From Hevea brasiliensis (lineage: Eukaryota > Streptophyta > Magnoliopsida > Malpighiales > Euphorbiaceae): a DNA stretch of 64,000 nt. The position numbers were made by a program, and so were the translations under genes. Shown here one piece after another: positions 58,832-64,000 of this stretch (position 1 is its first letter; every line of letters starts with the position of its first letter). Location: the NCBI RefSeq assembly GCF_030052815.1, contig NC_079510.1, positions 51,984,725 through 52,048,724 of the forward strand, given 5' to 3'. Under the pieces are notes generated by a model, which saw only the letters and a program-made list of their open reading frames with translations, was not told the DNA's origin and ran no database searches.

Positions 58832-61275
58832 GTATAGCAATCTAAATGAATGCAATGCCATGGTGAAAACCAACTCAAGTTCAAAATATATTTGGCACTT
58901 AAGGTTATGTCATGTTGCAGAAGATAGGATTGCAAAATTGGAGAAAATGGGGATTCTATCCTCATTGGGCTCTGAGCCTACTCCAACTTGTGAATCTTGC
59001 CTTCAAGGCAAAATGACTAGATCACCCTTTGTTGGACAAGGGCTAAGAGCTGAAAATATTTTGGAACTAATACATAGTGATGTATGTGGTCCGTTTAAAG
59101 AAATGGCTAGAGGGGGCTTTCATTATTTTATTACCTTTACTGATGATAAATCAAGGTTTGGGTATTTGTATTTGATGAAATACAAACATGAATCCTTTGA
59201 AAAGTTTAAAGAATTTAAATCTGAAGTAGAAAATCAAACAGGAAAGAATATTAAAGCTCTTCGATCAGATCGTGGAGGTGAATATTTGAGTACTGAATTT
59301 GATGAATACTTGAGAGAGCATGGCATTGTTTCTCAGCTGACTCCTCCAGGAACGCTACAGCTAAATGGTGTATCTGAAAGGAGAAATCGTACCCTATTGG
59401 ATATGGTACGTAGTATGATGAGCTATACTGATATGCCAATCTCCTTTTGGGGATTTGCATTAGAATCAGCTTTGTATATTCTGAATAGGATTCCATCAAA
59501 ATCAGTTTCTTTCACACCTTATGAGATATGGCATGGAAGAAAACCAAGTCTTAAGCATGTTAAGATTTGGGGTTGTCCAGCTTATATCAAAAAGCTGAAC
59601 ACTGATAAATTGGAGACGGATCGAGAAAAATGTCGATTTGTTGGATATCCAAAAGATAGTTTTGGATATTATTTTTATTTGCCTACTTCACAAAAGGTTG
59701 TGATAAGTAGAGATGCCATATTTCTTGAACAACAGTTTGTTCAAGAAGGAGGCAAAGGAAGGCAAATAGAGTTAGAATTGGAGAATTCTGATCAACCAAC
59801 ATATCAGATGGATATAGATCCATCTAGTCAACCTATACCCGTTGATGAAACATCTACAGCTGTTCCTCGTAGAACAACTGGGGTATCTCACCCACTGTTG
59901 AGATATGGTTTTCTTCATGAAGAAGAACAAGAGTTGTCTACTCATGAAGAAGTAGATCATGGAGATGATCCACTTACCTATGAAGAAGCTATATCAGATA
60001 TAGACTCTTCAAAATGGATTGATGCTATGAAATCCGAGATTGATTCCATGTATAAGAATCAAGTTTGGGATCTTGTTGACCCACCTGAAGGTATTGTACC
60101 TATAGGGAACAAATGGGTTTTCAAGAAGAAAATTGGTTCTGATGGGAAGGTAGAGACCTATAAGGCAAGGCTAGTAGCGAAAGGGTTTCGCCAAAGGCAA
60201 GGAATAGACTATGAGGAGACTTTCTCGCCTGTTGCCATGCTTAAATCAATTAGGATTTTATTAGCAATAGCTGTATACTATGATTATGAGATTTGGCAGA
60301 TGGATGTCAAAACAGCTTTTCTCAATGGATACATTGAAGAAAACATTTTCATGGAACAACCTAAAGGATTTGAATCCCAAGATGGTTCCAAAGTATACAA
60401 GCTAAAGCGATCCATTTATGGGTTGAAACAAGCTTCGAGGAGTTGGAACATCCGTTTTGATGAAGCCATTAAATCTTTTGGTTTTATCAAAAATGAGGAT
60501 GAGCCATGTGTATATAAGAAGGTTAGTGACAGTGCTATCACTTTTCTTGTCTTATATGTGGATGACATACTGTTGATGGGTAATGATACAGGTATGTTGA
60601 CGACTATAAAGGTATGGTTGTCAAATACATTCTCCATGAAAGACTTAGGGGAGGCAACCTATATTCTTGGGATTCGCATCTATAGTGATAGAGCGAAAAG
60701 AATAATTGGTTTATCCCAAAGTCTATACTTGGAAAAGGTGTTAAAGAGGTTTAACATGCTTGATTCCAAGAGAGGATTGTTACCAGTGAGACATGGTATC
60801 CACCTTTCTAAAGAGATGTCTCCAAAGACACCTGAAGAAAGAGATAAGATGGCCAGGATTCCATATGCTTCCGCTATTGGAAGTTTAATGTATGCAATGT
60901 TGTGTACTAGGCCGGATATCGCATATCTCGTTAGTTTGACTAGCGGTATCAATCCAATCCAGGTTTGGAACATCGATAGTATCAAGAATATCCTTAAGTA
61001 CTTGAGAAGAACTAAGGATTTATTCTTGATTTATGGAGTGGAGACTTGCAATTGGATGGTTATACGATTACGATTTCCAATCGGATATCGATGATAGAAA
61101 GTCTACCGGATATGTGTTCATTTGTAATGGAGGTGCGATCGGTTGGAAGAGTTCCAAGCGAGCACGCATTGCAGATTCCACTACTGAGGTCGAGTATATT
61201 GGCATCGATGTCGCAAAGGAAAGCTATTTGGATAAAGAAGTTCGTGTGAGAACTTACAGTAGTTCCTTCCATTGA
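58832..61275 (+). pseudogene. inner copia pol: integrase, reverse transcriptase, RNase H (no protease, frameshift in RNase H)
   Basis: A long open frame runs to 61094. It has GAG-pre-integrase (HLRLCHVAEDR...CESCLQGK), an integrase core with the three acidic positions (IHSDVCGPF, LRSDRGGEY, NGVSERRNRTL), and RT with VETYKARLVAKGFRQRQG, WQMDVKTAFLNGYIEE, RSIYGLKQASRSW and LVLYVDDILL. Near 61040 the frame shifts, and RNase H continues in another frame (61033-61275, DFQSDIDDRKSTGYVF). About 24 bases around 60940-60960 also look altered compared with the outer copy. Normally this polyprotein is cut by the element's own protease, which this copy lacks, so it would need one in trans. Confidence 0.88.
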
Positions 61276-61529
61276 GTCAGTTCCACTACATCGTGACAAC
61301 AATGGAGCAGTCATACAGGCTAAGGAACTAAGGTCTCACCCAAAATCCAAACACATAGAAAGGCACTACCACATTATCAGACATATAGTTGGGCAAAGGC
61401 GATATAGCCATGCGGAAAAATAACATCGGTGAAAAACCACGATCCATTCACTAAGCATTTGTCACAAGCTCAGTTAGACCGACATCTTGAGAAGATAGGT
61501 CTAAGATATTGTAATGAATGGCTCTAGTG

Positions 61530-61541
61530 CTAGTGGGAGAT
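61530..61541 (+). other. polypurine tract before the 3' LTR
   Basis: The bases gctagtgggaga directly precede the 3' LTR and are conserved at the same place beside the outer element's 3' LTR. This is the expected primer site for plus-strand DNA. Confidence 0.6.
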
Positions 61542-63641
61542 TGTTAGTAGTATGCCCTAGAGCATATCATTTAGTATGTATCTTGTACATATTTTTAATA
61601 ATAAAAGGCATTTCCACTTTTCCGTTTACATAATATATTTATGTGTAATAGAAAAGGTCCATTGATATTTTGTTAGAAATATTATTCTTAAGATGTTAAG
61701 AATATGAGTGACAATATTTCTAGCACAAAGTATCATAAATAGGTTCACAATCGAGGATACTTCATAATAAGGACATGACTTATCCAGAAAGATTGTATTC
61801 ATGTTTGTTCCCAAGTTATTTATATGAGATATAAATAAGATGGAATGGTGAGTCTCATGCCATATAACAAACATGATAGGTACTTATAAATGATAAGTAG
61901 GCCGAACCAGTGACACTTATGATAAGCACATGGAGTTTACTCTTGTCAATGTTTTGTCATAAATCATATCAGTGCATATAATCTTTAGACCTGAGATAGC
62001 ACAGTTATCTTGTATATAGGTAGTTTGAGTTTGATACTGCTTTCATACTTGTACTATGTATGGGTATATGGGCATGTGTTGGCTCCTACTAGTTATATAT
62101 GGAGGTAGGTGTTGATCAAGATGGAATCTGTTCCTCTAAGTAAATAGAGATAAAATCCTATGTTCATTTAATTGTTCTTGATGTTTCAAGTTCTGGCAGA
62201 CAGATAGATTTATTGAGAAAAGAGTTTCGATGAAAAATCTTTTAATCAAGAACTGGAATTAAAAGAGAACATAATATTCATAGCAAATGGAGTTTGACAT
62301 AAACCATGACTTCACTTGAGTTGGGATTTTGTAATGAGAGAGATTCTAGTACATGGTAACATATGATTATAGGTTCATTTAAGGTAAATCTTATTACTAA
62401 TTGGGTGGCCATGGCATGCTATGCTAGGTGTTAACCATGGTCTATGAGGTTCATAAAATGATTTAGAGAAATCATTTATGGTAAGAAAGAGTTCTGATGA
62501 TATTAAGAGTTGATATCATGTCTCATTGCCAATTAGTGATGAGCCTAGTAAGTCACACACATACACAAGTTATCACCTATTTAAATATGATTTAATTAAT
62601 TAATTAAAGAGTTTAATTGATTAATTAAATAGATTTGGTTTGCAATTAAATTGCAAAGTCCTAGCATGACTTGAAACCAAATCTAGATTATTGGATGTGT
62701 AGTATAAATTAAATTTATATTTAAAGTGTTTAAATATGAATTTAATTGATGAGAAATTAATTAATAGAGATTAATTAATTAATTTATATTTGATATAAAT
62801 TAATTAGAAGAAGAAAATAATTATTTTGGGTTAAGAACTCAAAATTAAGACATATGGGCATTTTGGTCATTTTGCAGTGTGACACGTGGCACCATGAGAT
62901 GGTGACACATGGGATTACACATAAGCTTGCCAAATGTTTTTAATCATGTAAGATGATTAAAATCAAGATTAAATATAGGTTTGACACTTGGCACAATGTG
63001 ATTGGGTCACTTAAACCTAGAGCTAATCAAAGGGTGACATGTGGCAAGGGTTTAATGTGTTAACCTAGCTATTTAAGTGTGGTTATGAAAAGAAAACATA
63101 ACCAGCAGCCTCTCCTCTCAATTGTCACGCCACTTTGAGCCTCTCCAGCTATTTCTCTTCATCTCTCATCAATTCAAAGAGATTAGCCATCAATCTCTTG
63201 AATTAAGAACACTAGAAATTGTTTCTAGTGTCCTGTTTACATCTCTAATATCTTAAAAGGCAGAACTTGAATTTCTAATTAATAGAAAAGGCTTTAGAAG
63301 CTGTTCAAGGGCTGCCATAGGTGTTCTTGGTGTGGACAAGCTAGAGGGACAACATCTGGTGTCCTGAAGACGAATCTCAAAGGCGCAGACACGCTGCAGC
63401 ACATCAAGAGGTTAGTGTAATCGTTCTTGATTTAATCTAGGGTTCTAAAATTAATCTGATTAATTTTAAAATCTTAAATAGCAAATACAGATCCAAAAAA
63501 CATATTAAAAGAGTTTTAATATGTTGTTTATCATTGAAATCAAATAGATAAAAATAAATCTTGCATGGTGCATGTGACCCTAGGTGAAAATTTTTGAATT
63601 CAATGGTATAATCTTGTGTTTTTCACGCTTCCGTTCCTTCA
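61542..63641 (+). repeat. 3' LTR of the inner copia element
   Basis: This 2,100-bp LTR is nearly identical to the 5' LTR. It runs from TGTTAGTAGTATGCCCTAGA to TTCCGTTCCTTCA and is followed at once by the GAATA duplication. Confidence 0.95.
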
Positions 63642-64000
63642 GAATAGCTGTTTAGAAATCTCATACCTAGCAGTACTGCTATGCTCACTATACAACTCTT
63701 GCAGGTGAAGGAGGATCTCACTTTCATTCTGCATATTTTCATACGGCTTTTGTAACTCATTAGTCATAGAAGCAAGCATATAACATTTGGCTCTCATATC
63801 ATGCTCCTTCCACTTGTCCAAAGTGTCTAGTTCCTCTTGAGTGGCCTCTGAAGGTAAGGGACCAGAAACCTTTTAGTCTAAAACATATCCAATACGTTCT
63901 AGATTCAGGAAAAGTTTTAAATTTTTGAGCCAATCAGAAAGATTAGATCCCGTCAACCTATTGTAATCAAGTATGCTCGCAAGGATATTAGATGGTGGTG
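63642..64000 (-). pseudogene. outer copia gag, N-terminal half (continues beyond window)
   Basis: The minus strand here encodes the gag segment LDKWKEHDMRAKCYM...ARYEISKQLF, the part missing at 54121. Upstream of it the frame contains a stop within the stretch corresponding to YVLDSNVPGP (near 63875), so this gag is also broken. The 5' leader and 5' LTR of the outer element should follow to the right of the window. Confidence 0.88.

Larger units (their letters stand above)
54122..63641 (+). mobile_element. inner Ty1/copia element, full-length between LTRs, target duplication GAATA
   Basis: The element is 9,520 bp with 5' LTR 54122-56218 and 3' LTR 61542-63641. GAATA stands immediately before (54117-54121) and after (63642-63646). 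It splits the gag of an opposite-strand relative at codons ...KQLF | RMRMSEG, confirmed because its own gag shows the same residues joined. Contents: PBS, 1.8-kb leader with a tandem array, gag, integrase, RT, RNase H. Protease and the end of gag are missing. The two LTRs differ by only about 25-35 small changes in 2.1 kb by eye, so it is the youngest insertion in the window. Confidence 0.95.

Overview
This is a window of plant nuclear DNA, almost certainly from a eudicot. It has intron-rich genes with GT..AG junctions, very AT-rich intergenic DNA, plant-only gene families (STRUBBELIG-type receptor, plant O-fucosyltransferase, SBT2 subtilase, EBS-type BAH-PHD reader) and abundant LTR retrotransposons. 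A woody rosid, perhaps Malpighiales/Euphorbiaceae, is only a guess. All exon models were assembled by hand from splice sites and reading-frame continuity.

Left part (1-9786). The N-terminal exons of an unrecognised conserved gene run off the left edge on the minus strand. Then come AT-rich DNA, a palindromic MITE-like element whose right arm is split by a 2.5 kb solo LTR (2954-5450), and a 2.07 kb element with long terminal inverted repeats (6990-9061) holding a 135-bp tandem duplication.

Gene block (9787-32206). Four apparently intact genes lie here. An SRF6/7-like LRR receptor kinase (+, 16 exons, 724 aa) carries a solo LTR with perfect ATAAA target duplications in intron 6. An O-fucosyltransferase-family protein (+, 10 exons, 653 aa) is convergent with a subtilase of SBT2 type (-, 10 exons, 805 aa) about 1 kb away. 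An EBS-like histone reader (-, 5 exons, 224 aa) completes the block. These are unrelated housekeeping or developmental functions, and I see no sign that they act as one cluster.

Middle (32207-43007). There is a roughly 152-bp tandem array (about 7 units), a second 2.7 kb solo LTR of the same family as the first, and a decayed gene for bacterial-type (mitochondrial) ribosomal protein uL4 with several frame disruptions and a foreign stretch in its 3' half.

Right part (43008-64000) is a three-layer retrotransposon nest. A Ty3/gypsy element (+) of the same LTR family as the two solo LTRs is cut at 48483, in its RNase H region, by a minus-strand Ty1/copia element. That element is in turn cut in its gag by a plus-strand Ty1/copia element of the same family (54122-63641). 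The innermost copy has two nearly identical 2.1 kb LTRs and an exact GAATA target duplication, so the insertion order can be read directly. The inner copy lacks the zinc-knuckle end, protease and start of the integrase region, and has a 23-bp triple repeat at the junction. I found no CRISPR, tRNA or rRNA gene and no clearly novel multi-gene system; the unusual content is the nested and decayed elements and a few gene-structure oddities.
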